A stretch of 64,000 nt of DNA from Candidatus Baltobacteraceae bacterium (GCA_036489885.1 DASXEW010000003.1:1240001-1304000); one strand, 5' to 3'. Numbered from the stretch's first letter, positions 1 through 8,541 are shown. A program made the numbers and translations. The notes: generated from the sequence alone by a model not told the origin.

Positions 1-56
1 ACGGAAGCTGCGCCGAGCGCGCCGAGCATGCTTGTCGCGAACGAGGTTCGGTTCAT
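1..56 (-). CDS. N-terminus of a secreted substrate-binding-type protein (cut by window edge)
   Basis: The minus strand has an ATG at 54-56 preceded by a GAGG ribosome-binding site four bases away. The 18 visible residues (MNRTSFATSMLGALG...) look like the beginning of a signal peptide and resemble the leaders of the two DctP-type binding proteins elsewhere in this window. The gene runs off the left edge, so the mature protein is not seen. It lies on the same strand as the selenoprotein operon, 181 bases downstream of its last stop, and could belong to the same uptake and catabolic locus. The call rests only on the start region. Confidence 0.45.
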   Translation of the reverse strand, partial: MNRTSFATSMLGALGAAS

Positions 57-237
57 AGGTCCTCGCAGTTCTGCCGGTAGGGCAGCATTTGTCAAGTTCC
101 ATGACGAATCTTTCTTCCGTGGTACCACGACGAGCACTTGCCGAAGAACGCAAGCGCTCGCGCTCGACGCCGTGGTTCCAGCGCTTATCTCAAAACGCGT
201 GGTTCGATAAGGGATTCGCGCGGGCGCTATACGCGCG
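57..237. other. Intergenic gap between selenoprotein stop and next gene
   Basis: No convincing gene lies here. On the minus strand a TTGACA hexamer (90-95) precedes the downstream start, but the matching -10 is poor, so a promoter is only possible. No clear hairpin-plus-T terminator follows the selenoprotein stop. Confidence 0.3.
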
Positions 238-1389
238 TTACTCTTGACCTCGCGGCACGATCGTATCTAAGTAATCCGTCCGGCCGGCTGCAATCAATTG
301 TTGCTGTGCAGATCGCAAGAGCTTTCCGGCCTCCGTCTGCTGGAAAAACCACGATTCCGTCGCGCGCGCTTCCGGCACATGATCGGCGAGCGCGAGCGCG
401 GCCTCTTCGTAATACGCGCGGACGTCGAGCGCGGCGCGATGCGGCTCGCTCGGCAGCCCCGCATCGTCAGGTGACGTGCCGGCCGCGATCTTTAAGAAGG
501 CTTCGAGCAGCGCCGGGATCGTTTCGACGCCGCCGGTTATCCCAACCGACGTGCGTCCGCTGCGCTTGAGCTGACGTTCGTATGCGGAGCGCAGCGCGCG
601 CGCTTCGTCGATTACCGAAGACGTCGCTCCATTGAATGACGGCGGCAGCGTGCACGTCATCGGCGTGTCGGTGGCGTCTGCGATGCGCTCGGGAAAATCT
701 TCGAGGATCGGACCCTCTGTGCTCGCGAGCAATCCGAAGGCTGCCATGATAACGCTGCGCTGAAACGCTGCATCGTTTGGTTTTCCGAGCGGACGCCCGA
801 ACGGAAATTCGCAGTACAATGCGCGCGGCGGTTTGATGCGCTCCGTGTGACCGCGCACGGACGAAAGCTGAACGGTCGCGAGCCCTTGTTGTTCGAGCAC
901 GTGTGCGAGCGCACCACCTGTGCGCGTGCACATCGGTCAAGCTCCGGTCAGTAGCACCACGCTTACGCCGTCGTCGCGCAGCAGCTTGGCGGCTGCGGGT
1001 CCGGTGTCCAGACGAATCGTCGAGAGCGTATCGTGCAGAGCGCCCATGAATGAAAGATGCCGTGGCGCGACGCCGCCGATGATGCCTTCGGCCGCAAGCT
1101 CTTCGAGGCGGTCGATCGGATAGAGCACGTTGATGTCGCTCGTAAAGCCGGTGCGATCGAAGTTGAGACTCCAATGCGCCATGCGGAAGGCGCGCTGGGC
1201 GCGCGGGAGTACGCGAAATGTTTCCTCGCCTTGATTCCAATCCGCGTGACCGTCGCCGACGAGCGCGCCGGTCGTCACGATCGCTACCGTCGCTTGCGAT
1301 AGCCGCGGCGGTACGGTGAACGCGGTCGTCGCAAATTCGAGGACGGGCATCTGTGCGGCGTTTGCGCGCGTTTGCGCGTCAGAGTTCAT
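238..1389 (-). CDS. Selenoprotein of the GrdB-like glycine/betaine/sarcosine/D-proline reductase family, in-frame UGA
   Basis: Two same-frame ORFs are separated by a single TGA at 937-939. Read as selenocysteine they give 383 residues with the redox motif U151-P-M-C154, just after a hydrophobic strand ending LLTGA and just before TRTGGALA. Members of the GrdB/PrdB-related family carry Sec or Cys exactly there. Sequence similarity continues on both sides of the TGA, which argues against a nonsense mutation. The start is ATG 1389, two bases after the permease stop; a longer ORF upstream is only a shadow of the permease. A SECIS-like hairpin follows the UGA. The family is known for reductive chemistry with a selenol; the substrate here is unknown. 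It is the last gene of an ABC-transporter operon, so the transported compound may be its substrate (inference). Some annotations will split it into two genes. Confidence 0.85.
902..932 (-). promoter_or_regulatory. Candidate bacterial SECIS hairpin of the GrdB-like selenoprotein
   Basis: Read on the minus strand, four bases after the UGA comes TGTGC, then AC, then a perfect six-pair stem GCGCAC/GTGCGC with loop AGGTG, then TC and GCACA closing the outer stem against TGTGC. The loop begins 17 bases after the UGA. As I recall, the E. coli fdhF SECIS has the same spacing and a loop beginning AGGU. Bacterial SECIS elements bind SelB inside the coding sequence. The call is from base pairing by eye, not a scored fold. 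Confidence 0.7.
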
Positions 1390-1391
1390 GT

Positions 1392-2174
1392 TCAGCGAGC
1401 TTCCCGCCACCACGGCAGCGCCCAACGCATGAGGAGCAGCAAGACCTGATCGAACGCTAGGCCGAGAAAGCCGATCGTGACCATGCACGTAATAATGATG
1501 TCGGTGCGCAGAAAGTTGCGCGAGTCCCACATCAGAAATCCGAGGCCGGTTCGTGCCCCGGTGATCTCGGCGGCGACCAGCGCCATCCACCCGATGCCGA
1601 AGCCGACGCGCAGGCCGGTGAAAATCTGCGGCAGTGCGGCATTCCACGCGACGCGAAACAGAATTGCGCTTTCGTTGGCGCCGAGGCTGCGCGCCGCGCG
1701 AATCATCTGAAGATCGACGGAACGAATTCCCGCGATCGTGTTGATCAGGACCGGAAAGAACACCGCGAGAAAGATAATGAACTCATTTTCCGTATTGCCG
1801 ACGCCGAACCATAAGATGCCGAGCGGAATCCATGCCAGCGGCGGCATCGGCCGCAGCATCTCGGTCAAAGGAATCATCTGATTGTAGAAGCTGCGCCACC
1901 AACCCATCGCCATGCCAAGCGGAATCGCGGTTAGCGCTGCGGCTATGAATGCGACCATCTCGCGCTCGAAGCTCGCCCACGCCTGAATTCCGAGCTCGCC
2001 GGTGACGACAAGCTGGTAGGCCGCGACGGCAACCGCCGACGGTGGCGGCATCAGCGTCACGAACGACGGATGCGTCTTCGGAAATACGTAGCCGCTGAAG
2101 AATTGCCACACGATCACGACAATCGCAACGAAACCGAAATTGCGCACCCAGGCAATGCGCCGAAGAAGCTCCAT
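1392..2174 (-). CDS. ABC transporter permease, SsuC/TauC type
   Basis: The 260-residue inner-membrane protein has about six hydrophobic segments and the permease loop with EITGARTGLG and an upstream RAARSLGA segment, which matches the EAA coupling region of nitrate/sulfonate/taurine importers. It would form the channel for the compound captured by the binding protein at 2964-4220, powered by the ATPase just upstream (3-base gap). The selenoprotein start follows its stop after two bases, so the genes are one transcript. The substrate is not determinable from sequence. Confidence 0.88.
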   Translation of the reverse strand: MELLRRIAWVRNFGFVAIVVIVWQFFSGYVFPKTHPSFVTLMPPPSAVAVAAYQLVVTGELGIQAWASFEREMVAFIAAALTAIPLGMAMGWWRSFYNQMIPLTEMLRPMPPLAWIPLGILWFGVGNTENEFIIFLAVFFPVLINTIAGIRSVDLQMIRAARSLGANESAILFRVAWNAALPQIFTGLRVGFGIGWMALVAAEITGARTGLGFLMWDSRNFLRTDIIITCMVTIGFLGLAFDQVLLLLMRWALPWWREAR

Positions 2175-2177
2175 AAC

Positions 2178-2948
2178 CTACAAAGCGCTTTCGACGAAGT
2201 CCTGAAAGATCAGGTCGCGGATCTGCTCCTTGATCTCAAGGAAGCGCGGGTCGGTCTCTTTACGCGGCCGCGGCAAGTCGATCGCAAACACCGAACGGAC
2301 GCGGCCCGGGCGCGGCGAGAGAACCAGGATGACGTCCGAGAGTTTAACCGCCTCCTCGATGCTGTGTGTCACCATCACGACGGTCTTGCGGTCGCGTTGC
2401 CAGATGCGCTCGAGCTCGTCTTGCATGAACATTCGCGTTTGTGCGTCGAGCGCGGCGAGCGGCTCGTCCATCAGCAGGATCAACGGCTGCACGGCGAGCG
2501 AACGCGCCAGCGAGACGCGTTGCCGCATGCCGCCCGACAGTTCGCCCGGATAGCGATCTTCAAAGCCGCGCAGTCCAACGAGATCGATGTAGCGCGCCGC
2601 GATCTCTTTGATCTCAGACCGCGGCAAACGTTTCATCTCGAGGCCGAACGTGATGTTCCGGTATACCGAGTACCACGGGAAAAGCGCGTGCTCTTGAAAC
2701 ACGATCGTCTTCGTCCAATCGGGCGAGACGATCGGCTTTCCATCGATCGTCAAAGTTCCGCTGGTCGGCTTCTCGTGCGCCGCGATCATGTTCAAGAGCG
2801 TGGTCTTCCCGCAGCCGCTATGGCCGAGCACGCTATAGAACTGGCCGTCCTCGACCGTAAACGAAATGTCTTTGAGGGCGACCAGTTCCGTGCGCTCGCG
2901 CGCGAGGCGAAAGACTTTATTGACGTGATCGACGACGAGCTTGGCCAA
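2178..2948 (-). CDS. ABC transporter ATP-binding protein, SsuB/TauB type
   Basis: The 256-residue cytoplasmic ATPase has Walker A GHSGCGKT (residues 42-49), signature LSGGMRQR, Walker B LILLMDEP followed by the D-loop LAALDAQ, and the switch histidine in VMVTHS. This is the standard layout of the nitrate/sulfonate/taurine importer ATPase. It sits between the binding protein and the permease in one minus-strand operon. All catalytic motifs are intact. Confidence 0.92.
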   Translation of the reverse strand: MAKLVVDHVNKVFRLARERTELVALKDISFTVEDGQFYSVLGHSGCGKTTLLNMIAAHEKPTSGTLTIDGKPIVSPDWTKTIVFQEHALFPWYSVYRNITFGLEMKRLPRSEIKEIAARYIDLVGLRGFEDRYPGELSGGMRQRVSLARSLAVQPLILLMDEPLAALDAQTRMFMQDELERIWQRDRKTVVMVTHSIEEAVKLSDVILVLSPRPGRVRSVFAIDLPRPRKETDPRFLEIKEQIRDLIFQDFVESAL

Positions 2949-2963
2949 GCGTGTCCCTATAGA

Positions 2964-4220
2964 TTACGGTTGATACGTCTTACCTTCAAATTGCCAAGCC
3001 GCGGTTAGATCACCCTTTTCGGGCCACGGCTGCGGCTTTTTCAATGTTGAAGTGTTGTAATAGGTCGGATACGGTGGGTGGCCGATTCTCCCGGGCCAGT
3101 TTTTCGGAATCCAAGGCGGCGTGCTCGGTACTTTCCAGCCGAGCTTCTTGAACGTCGCGTCCATGTAGTGGGGATCCCACGCCACGAAGTAATCTTGAGC
3201 GGTCAACAAGCGCGTGACGGTCTTATTCTTGTAGAGAAATTCTGCGATGCGTGCATTCTCCGTCGCCCAATACCGGGGGAACGGATATGCGGCGGTCGGC
3301 TTATACAGGTTGTTGTAATCGAGTTGCTGCTGCGCGAGCATCGCTTTCGGAAAGTGCTTGAGCATCGGGTCGACGCTCAGCCAGTCAACGACCTCGTCGG
3401 GATGATAGCGAATGTAGAGTGTCGCTTCCATGAACGCGTCGGTCAACGCTTGCGCGACGTCGGGCGCATTTTTTACGACATCCGCGGTGACGTAGTAATT
3501 GCCCTCATACATGCTGTAGGCGTAGCTTTCATCCATGATCCTGCCCGTCTTCAGATAGTCGGCCATGAACGAGCACGTCGGCTCCCAAGGAACGACGCCG
3601 GCGATACCGCGCGGCATTGTGATCTCGTCCGCGACCGGCATGTTCACAAGCGTAACGTCCTTGCCGATCACGACGCCGTTGACGCGCGCTGCGTCTTGGA
3701 AATAGAACTCAGGCGACGAGCCGATCAGCACTCCGACGCTGAGCGGCGTCTTTTGATTGGCCCAATCTTTGAGGGACTTGTACGGCGAGTCATTCGGCAC
3801 GACGACGCAATGCAACAGATTCGGGCTAAGCACCGCAAGATCGACGACGGGGAATTGCTTGACGAGCAGCGTCGTGAACGGGAAGTTGCCTTCGAAACCG
3901 ACTTGCGAGCGGCCGGCGAGCATCGACTCGTTGATCGGTGGGCCGCCGATGTATTCGGTGTATTTGGCCTCGACGCCGCGCTTTTGAAGCAGCTGCAGAT
4001 GCTCCATCGCCGTTGCGATGCTGTCCTCACCCGACCACGGCCCCGTCCACGCGATTGAAAGCGGCCAATACCCCTTCGATTTGAGCCAGTCGATCGACTT
4101 CTGTGAAACCTGGTCGTACGGCTGCGGCCAGCCCCACGGTGTAAACGTTCGCGAAGGCGCCGCGTAGCTTGCGCTGCCGGCGAGCGACATCAAAATCAGG
4201 AAGCAAATGAATTTCTTCAC
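2964..4220 (-). CDS. Periplasmic substrate-binding protein of the ABC transporter (NMT1/SsuA-like)
   Basis: A GTG at 4220 begins a clear signal peptide (KKFICFLILMSL, cleavage near ASYA) and is preceded by a strong GGAGGGG site. The ATG further upstream would overlap the SDR gene by 60 bases and bury the leader, so it is rejected. The mature protein (about 400 residues) has the type II periplasmic-binding fold pattern of the nitrate/sulfonate/bicarbonate family, with VGVLIGSSPEF and an FPRYW-rich C-terminal half. It is longer than TauA or SsuA. It feeds the permease and ATPase encoded next. Confidence 0.82.
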   Translation of the reverse strand: MKKFICFLILMSLAGSASYAAPSRTFTPWGWPQPYDQVSQKSIDWLKSKGYWPLSIAWTGPWSGEDSIATAMEHLQLLQKRGVEAKYTEYIGGPPINESMLAGRSQVGFEGNFPFTTLLVKQFPVVDLAVLSPNLLHCVVVPNDSPYKSLKDWANQKTPLSVGVLIGSSPEFYFQDAARVNGVVIGKDVTLVNMPVADEITMPRGIAGVVPWEPTCSFMADYLKTGRIMDESYAYSMYEGNYYVTADVVKNAPDVAQALTDAFMEATLYIRYHPDEVVDWLSVDPMLKHFPKAMLAQQQLDYNNLYKPTAAYPFPRYWATENARIAEFLYKNKTVTRLLTAQDYFVAWDPHYMDATFKKLGWKVPSTPPWIPKNWPGRIGHPPYPTYYNTSTLKKPQPWPEKGDLTAAWQFEGKTYQP

Positions 4221-4239
4221 GCGGGGTCCCCTCCGGCGT

Positions 4240-5031
4240 TCAGTGTGCCGACCATCCACCATCGATGGGGATGATCGAGCCTGTGATCGAGCGTGCGGCA
4301 TCCGAACAAAGATAGGTACAGAGCTGACCGATCTCGCTTGGATCGATGAAGCGGCGAGTCGGCATCGTTTCGAGAAACGCGCGGCTGAGCGCTTCCTCCT
4401 CGGAGATGCCGCCGCCGAAACGTTTGACGTATTCCGGTCCTTGGCGGGTCACCATTTCCGTAAGAACGGCACCCGGGCAGATTGCGTTCGCCGTAATTCC
4501 GGCGGATGCGCCTTCGACGGCGGCCGCGCGGGTCAAGCCGACGACCCCGTGCTTTGAAGCAATATAGGCAGACTTGAGCGGCGACGCCACGATACCGTGA
4601 ACGCTCGCCAAGTTGACGATTCTGCCCCGGCCGGCTTTTGCCATATACGGCCACGCCGACTTCACCGTGAGGAAAGTTCCGAAAAGATTAACATCGTTGA
4701 TGAACTTCCACTTGTCTTCCGAGAACGAGGCCAGGTCGGAGAGATATTGCACGCCGTGAGCATTGACGAGATGGTCGACCGAACCGAAATCCCCAGCGGT
4801 TTCCTCGATGGTGTCGGCAAGGGAGCCGGCCTCGCGAATGTCCAGACAATAAGCACGCGCTTGAACGCCGTGCGTCAGTGCGATCGAACGCGCGATGTCA
4901 CCGGCGTCCGCCAGATCGAAGAGCGCGACGTTTGATCCGGCTTTGGCGAGCTCCGCGGCTGTGGCTCGACCGATACCGCCCGCCGCGCCCGTAATGATCG
5001 TCGTGCGGCCTTTGAGGTCAATAAATGACAC
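4240..5031 (-). CDS. Short-chain dehydrogenase/reductase (3-hydroxybutyrate-dehydrogenase-like)
   Basis: The 263-residue classical SDR has the cofactor motif TGAAGGIG near residue 15, NAHG in place of NNAG, and the catalytic YxxxK in SAYIASKHG, with the usual C-terminal PIDGGWS. Length and the GIVASPLKSAY segment resemble D-3-hydroxybutyrate dehydrogenases, but the substrate cannot be fixed. It is the first gene of the minus-strand operon with the ABC transporter and the selenoprotein, and is divergent from the carboxylase operon at 5113. Confidence 0.85.
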   Translation of the reverse strand: MSFIDLKGRTTIITGAAGGIGRATAAELAKAGSNVALFDLADAGDIARSIALTHGVQARAYCLDIREAGSLADTIEETAGDFGSVDHLVNAHGVQYLSDLASFSEDKWKFINDVNLFGTFLTVKSAWPYMAKAGRGRIVNLASVHGIVASPLKSAYIASKHGVVGLTRAAAVEGASAGITANAICPGAVLTEMVTRQGPEYVKRFGGGISEEEALSRAFLETMPTRRFIDPSEIGQLCTYLCSDAARSITGSIIPIDGGWSAH

Positions 5032-5070
5032 GGATCATGCCAGGTTAGAGCCTCCCTTAAAGGGTCTAGC

Positions 5071-5100
5071 TTGCCCAAATTAAAACTGATTTGCTAAAAT
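5071..5100 (+). promoter_or_regulatory. Candidate sigma70-like promoter of the carboxylase operon
   Basis: TTGCCC at 5071-5076 and TAAAAT at 5095-5100 are separated by 18 bases in an AT-rich patch that contrasts with the surroundings. The ATG at 5113 is only 12 bases beyond the -10 and has no visible Shine-Dalgarno sequence, so the mRNA could be nearly leaderless. This is a pattern match only. Confidence 0.4.
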
Positions 5101-5112
5101 TCGTCAAGCTAA

Positions 5113-6396
5113 ATGACAAATATTTCATCCGTAGAAATTGTGGATTCCACGCTGACGGCCGGGCAAGCTTCGCTATGGGCCGGAATGATGACGAACGAGA
5201 TGCTTCTGCCTATCGTTCCGAGGCTGGACAAGGCTGGATACAAAGCGGTCGAGTTGCTCGACCCGTTTGTTTTCATCGCGTGCGCGGATCGGCTCGGTGA
5301 GGATCCTTGGGAGCGTCTGCGCTTGGCAGCGAAGCGACTCTCGCATACGCCTGCCAGCGTCTCGCTGGCCGGCAAGTATCTCTTCGGCACCCGACCCGTC
5401 GGCAGGAAGACGCTGCGCAAAACGCTGCGACTGCTGGCGAAGAACGGCGTCTCGCGCGTCGATTGCTACGATCCGTTCAACGACGTCGATTCGCTCGAGC
5501 CGATCGTTGACGAGTGCAAGAAGCTAGGCCTGACCGTTTGCGGCGGCATCGTGTACGTGCTTGGCGAGGCGTACGATGCAAACTATTTCGCCGCGAAGGC
5601 GCAGAGGCTCGTGAAGTTCGGGTGCAACGCGATCGCGCTGCTGGATTTCAGCGGCATCTTACATCCCGAGTGCGTGCAAGTAATCATCGGAGCGCTAGCG
5701 CGGCAAATTCGTGCGATCCCGCTCGAACTTCGGACGCATTGCCGATCGAGCCGTGCTGAAATCTCATGTTTGTCGTCACTCGATTACGGTGTCTCGGCGG
5801 TCCATGCGGCGACGGAACCGCTTTCCGGCGGCGTCTCGTTGCCGTCTGCCGACTTCTTTGCCGAGCATCTTGAGCGTGAGGGCTATCATTCGGAGGTCGA
5901 CGGCGCTACGGTCGCGGCGATTTCAGATTATTTTCTCGGCGTTGCAGACTACTACGGTCTGCCGAAAGGCGCTCCGGTCTTGTACGACGTTGAAACGGAC
6001 CGGCATCAATTGCCGGCCGTCTTGCGCGAACGTGATACGGGCCGGCTCTTCGAGGCTGAGGTCGCGCGGATCCGCGCCGGCCTTGGCGATTCGCCCATGG
6101 CTCTTCCGGTTGCGACGTGGATCTGCGAGCAAGCCGCTTGGAACCTCGAGAACGGCGCCAGCGGGCTTTCGCATCTTCGTACGAAGCTGCGCGGAGAGAA
6201 GGCAAATGACGTCGCGAGCGAAGACGACGTTACGGCGTTGCACCTCAGCCAGGGAGCGATGCGAACGTTCACCGGGGCGCGCTCACAAATCGATCGCACC
6301 GCTTGGGACGTTTATGCCGATACCCCCGCCGCACAGTTGTTAGCCGAGCTTGCACGCCGCCCGTGGGTGCGCGAGATTGTCGTGGAACACGCATGA
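5113..6396 (+). CDS. Carboxyltransferase-like protein (pyruvate carboxylase subunit B / 5S family), active site degenerate
   Basis: The 427 residues align along their length with the bona fide carboxyltransferase at 10125-11585 (TNEMLLPIVPRLD matches TNEMVLPYLPRMD; both have EDPWERLR/M). The metal site is damaged: the carbamylated lysine position (IKDPGG in the paralogue) is L177 in ALLDFSG, the first histidine of HxH is R207 in RTHC, and RDGQQS has become TAGQAS. The protein may be structural, allosteric, or catalyse something else; carboxyl transfer by the usual mechanism seems unlikely. It is the first gene of an operon and overlaps accC by ATGA. Confidence 0.8.
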   Translation: MTNISSVEIVDSTLTAGQASLWAGMMTNEMLLPIVPRLDKAGYKAVELLDPFVFIACADRLGEDPWERLRLAAKRLSHTPASVSLAGKYLFGTRPVGRKTLRKTLRLLAKNGVSRVDCYDPFNDVDSLEPIVDECKKLGLTVCGGIVYVLGEAYDANYFAAKAQRLVKFGCNAIALLDFSGILHPECVQVIIGALARQIRAIPLELRTHCRSSRAEISCLSSLDYGVSAVHAATEPLSGGVSLPSADFFAEHLEREGYHSEVDGATVAAISDYFLGVADYYGLPKGAPVLYDVETDRHQLPAVLRERDTGRLFEAEVARIRAGLGDSPMALPVATWICEQAAWNLENGASGLSHLRTKLRGEKANDVASEDDVTALHLSQGAMRTFTGARSQIDRTAWDVYADTPAAQLLAELARRPWVREIVVEHA

Positions 6397-7736
6397 TTCG
6401 ACGCGTGTTGATTGCAAATCGCGGTGAAATTGCGGTGCGCGTCATTCGAGCATGCCGCGCCGCCGGAATCGAAACGGTCGCCGTCTATTCTGAAGCCGAC
6501 ACGGAATCGATGCACGTCGAGCAAGCGGATACCGCAGTTTGCATCGGGCCGCCGCCCGGCCGCCGCAGCTATCTCGACATGTCGTCCGTCGTCGCCGCCG
6601 CGCTCGGCACCGGCGCAGATGCGATTCATCCCGGCTACGGCTTTCTTGCCGAGAACGCCGAGTTTGCGGCGCTCTGTGCGTCGCAAGGCGTGATATTCAT
6701 CGGACCGTCGCCGCAAGCCATCCGCGCGGTCGGCGACAAGATTATTGCGCGCGAGACCGTCGCGAAGGCCGGCGTTCCCGTCGTCGGCGGAACGAAGGAC
6801 GCGATCTCCGATCCCTCCGAAGCTGCTGAAATGGCGCGCTCGATCGGCATGCCCGTTCTCTTGAAGGCGCGCGGCGGAGGCGGAGGGCGCGGCATGCGCG
6901 TGGTCGATGATGCTTCCGGGGTCGCCGCTGCATTTCTCGATGCGTCGCGTGAAGCCGAAGCTGCCTTTGGCGACGGCGGAATGTACATGGAACGCTATCT
7001 TGATGCAGTCAAGCATATTGAGATTCAAATCCTCGCCGATCAGCACGGCACAGTCGTCGCGCTCGGCGAGCGCGATTGTTCGACGCAGCGCCGGCATCAA
7101 AAGCTGATCGAAGAGGCGCCCTCGCCCGGATTGGATCAGACGATTCGCGAGCGGCTGTGCACGGCAGCCGTCAACGCCGCACGTTCCGTCGGCTACTTCG
7201 GAGCGGGAACAGTCGAGTTTCTTTACAATCCGAAGACGCGCGAGTTCTTTTTCATCGAGATGAACGCGCGAATTCAAGTCGAGCACCCCGTAACGGAAAT
7301 GGTCACCGGAGTTGACATCGTGAAGGAGCAGCTGACCGTAGCTTCAGGCGGCAAGCTTTCGATCGGGAGCGACGTTCCACTCGCCGGACACGCGATCGAG
7401 TGCCGTATCAACGCAGAGGATCCGTCGCAAAATTTCATGCCGTGCCCCGGCGTCCTCACGCGATACCTACCGCCGGCCGGTCCCGGCGTGCGCGTCGACA
7501 GCCACGCTTACGAGGGTTATTGCTTTCCGCCGAACTATGATTCGCTGCTCGCGAAGCTTATCGTCCACGGCAAAGATCGCGAAGAATCGCGCACGCGAAT
7601 GCAACGCGCGTTGAACGACTACGTCATCGAAGGGATCAAGACGACGATTCCATTTCACATCGCAATGTTGGATCATCCGGAGTTCCGCGCCGGCAATATC
7701 ACGACGCAATTCGTCGGGAAAGGGATGATGACGTGA
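6393..7736 (+). CDS. accC: Biotin carboxylase
   Basis: The 447-residue ATP-grasp enzyme carboxylates the biotin of a carrier protein using ATP and bicarbonate. It begins IANRGEIAVR and has the glycine-rich ATP loop RGGGGGRGMR, the MNARIQVEHPVTE active-site stretch and a normal C-terminal domain. The ATG at 6393 overlaps the previous stop; 30 residues of open frame upstream are shadow. It would charge the carrier encoded next (GTGA overlap). The carboxyl group would then go to the substrate bound by the carboxyltransferase at 10125. The acceptor is unknown. Confidence 0.93.
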   Translation: MIRRVLIANRGEIAVRVIRACRAAGIETVAVYSEADTESMHVEQADTAVCIGPPPGRRSYLDMSSVVAAALGTGADAIHPGYGFLAENAEFAALCASQGVIFIGPSPQAIRAVGDKIIARETVAKAGVPVVGGTKDAISDPSEAAEMARSIGMPVLLKARGGGGGRGMRVVDDASGVAAAFLDASREAEAAFGDGGMYMERYLDAVKHIEIQILADQHGTVVALGERDCSTQRRHQKLIEEAPSPGLDQTIRERLCTAAVNAARSVGYFGAGTVEFLYNPKTREFFFIEMNARIQVEHPVTEMVTGVDIVKEQLTVASGGKLSIGSDVPLAGHAIECRINAEDPSQNFMPCPGVLTRYLPPAGPGVRVDSHAYEGYCFPPNYDSLLAKLIVHGKDREESRTRMQRALNDYVIEGIKTTIPFHIAMLDHPEFRAGNITTQFVGKGMMT

Positions 7737-8188
7737 ACGCGGGTGAGATCCTCGCGCTCTTGCAGCGGATTCGCGAGCTCGGCTACAAACATTTCCACTT
7801 CGCGCAGGGCGACGTCGTGCTCGAAGTCGACGTCGAGAGCACCGGGCGCATTCCGCAAGGCCGCGGCCGCGCTGCGCAGGCCGCAGGAGCCAGAGAGCAG
7901 CCTGTTCCAGCCGCTGCCTCGACGCAATCGCGCGCCGATTCGGATCTCATTGCGATCCGCGCGCCGATGAGCGGGACCTTTTTCCGTGCGCCGGCGCCGA
8001 ATGAGCCGCCATTCGTCGAAGTGGGTAGCCGCGTGAGTGCTTCCGATACGGTCTGCATCGTCGAGGTGATGAAGCTGTTTAATACGATCTCGGCCGGCGT
8101 CGCGGGCACCGTCGTCGAGATCGCCGCCGAAAACGAGCAAGCGGTCACAACCGGGTTGCCGCTCATATGGATCAGGCCGGGCGCATGA
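7733..8188 (+). CDS. accB: Biotin carboxyl carrier protein
   Basis: The 151-residue carrier has the AccB-type N-terminal domain (residues 1-35), an Ala/Pro/Gln-rich linker, and a C-terminal biotinyl domain with the modification site EVMKLFN, lysine K114 (the common form is EAMKLMN). The GTG start at 7733 overlaps the accC stop. It shuttles carboxybiotin between AccC and a carboxyltransferase. Directly downstream is a second, degenerate carrier-like protein. Confidence 0.92.
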   Translation: MNAGEILALLQRIRELGYKHFHFAQGDVVLEVDVESTGRIPQGRGRAAQAAGAREQPVPAAASTQSRADSDLIAIRAPMSGTFFRAPAPNEPPFVEVGSRVSASDTVCIVEVMKLFNTISAGVAGTVVEIAAENEQAVTTGLPLIWIRPGA

Positions 8189-8541
8189 ACGTCGAATTGG
8201 CGTACGGCAAATTGACCTATCGCGACGTGCGCAAGATTCTTGCGCTTCTCGAGGCATGGCCGAGCGGTGCGCTGCACTTCGAAGAAAATGGACTCGTCGT
8301 CGACGCGATTACCGCGCGCGGCGACGCGCCAATTGCTACGGAGGTCGCATCGCCGGCGGTTGGGATTTTCCGCGCTGTCCCGGGCGACGGCATTCCGTCC
8401 GACGGCTGCATCGGACGCATCGAGGCGCCGCAAAAATCGACTCCCGTGCTTGCGCCAAGCGGCGCGCGGATCGCGGCGCATCTGGTGGAAGACGGCGCAT
8501 TTGTCGAATATGGTCAGCCACTCGTCTTGGTGATGCGGTGA
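8185..8541 (+). CDS. Biotinyl/lipoyl-domain-like protein lacking the modified lysine
   Basis: The 118 residues mirror AccB: an N-terminal RKILALLEAWPSGALHF region like AccB's ILALLQRIRELGYKHFHF, and a C-terminal hammerhead ending YGQPLVLVMR like TGLPLIWIRPG. The biotinylation turn reads EAPQKSTP; when aligned from the conserved end, the modified lysine position is Q and the only K is one place later. It is probably not biotinylated and may act as a scaffold or inhibitor. ATG 8185 overlaps the accB stop by four bases; an ATG at 8167 lies inside accB and is less likely. Confidence 0.75.
   Translation: MNVELAYGKLTYRDVRKILALLEAWPSGALHFEENGLVVDAITARGDAPIATEVASPAVGIFRAVPGDGIPSDGCIGRIEAPQKSTPVLAPSGARIAAHLVEDGAFVEYGQPLVLVMR

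Noticed and set aside
28-210. Short plus-strand ORF at the left edge
   Set aside because: No ribosome-binding site, and a leader peptide on the minus strand explains the same DNA better.
937-939. TGA as a true stop or nonsense mutation in the GrdB-like gene
   Set aside because: Family sequence continues in frame on both sides, the position is the known Sec/Cys site, and a SECIS-like hairpin follows; a second UGA gene supports recoding.
3078-4058. Long plus-strand ORF opposite the ABC binding protein
   Set aside because: It is antisense shadow of a well-supported gene, Arg/His-rich with no family features.
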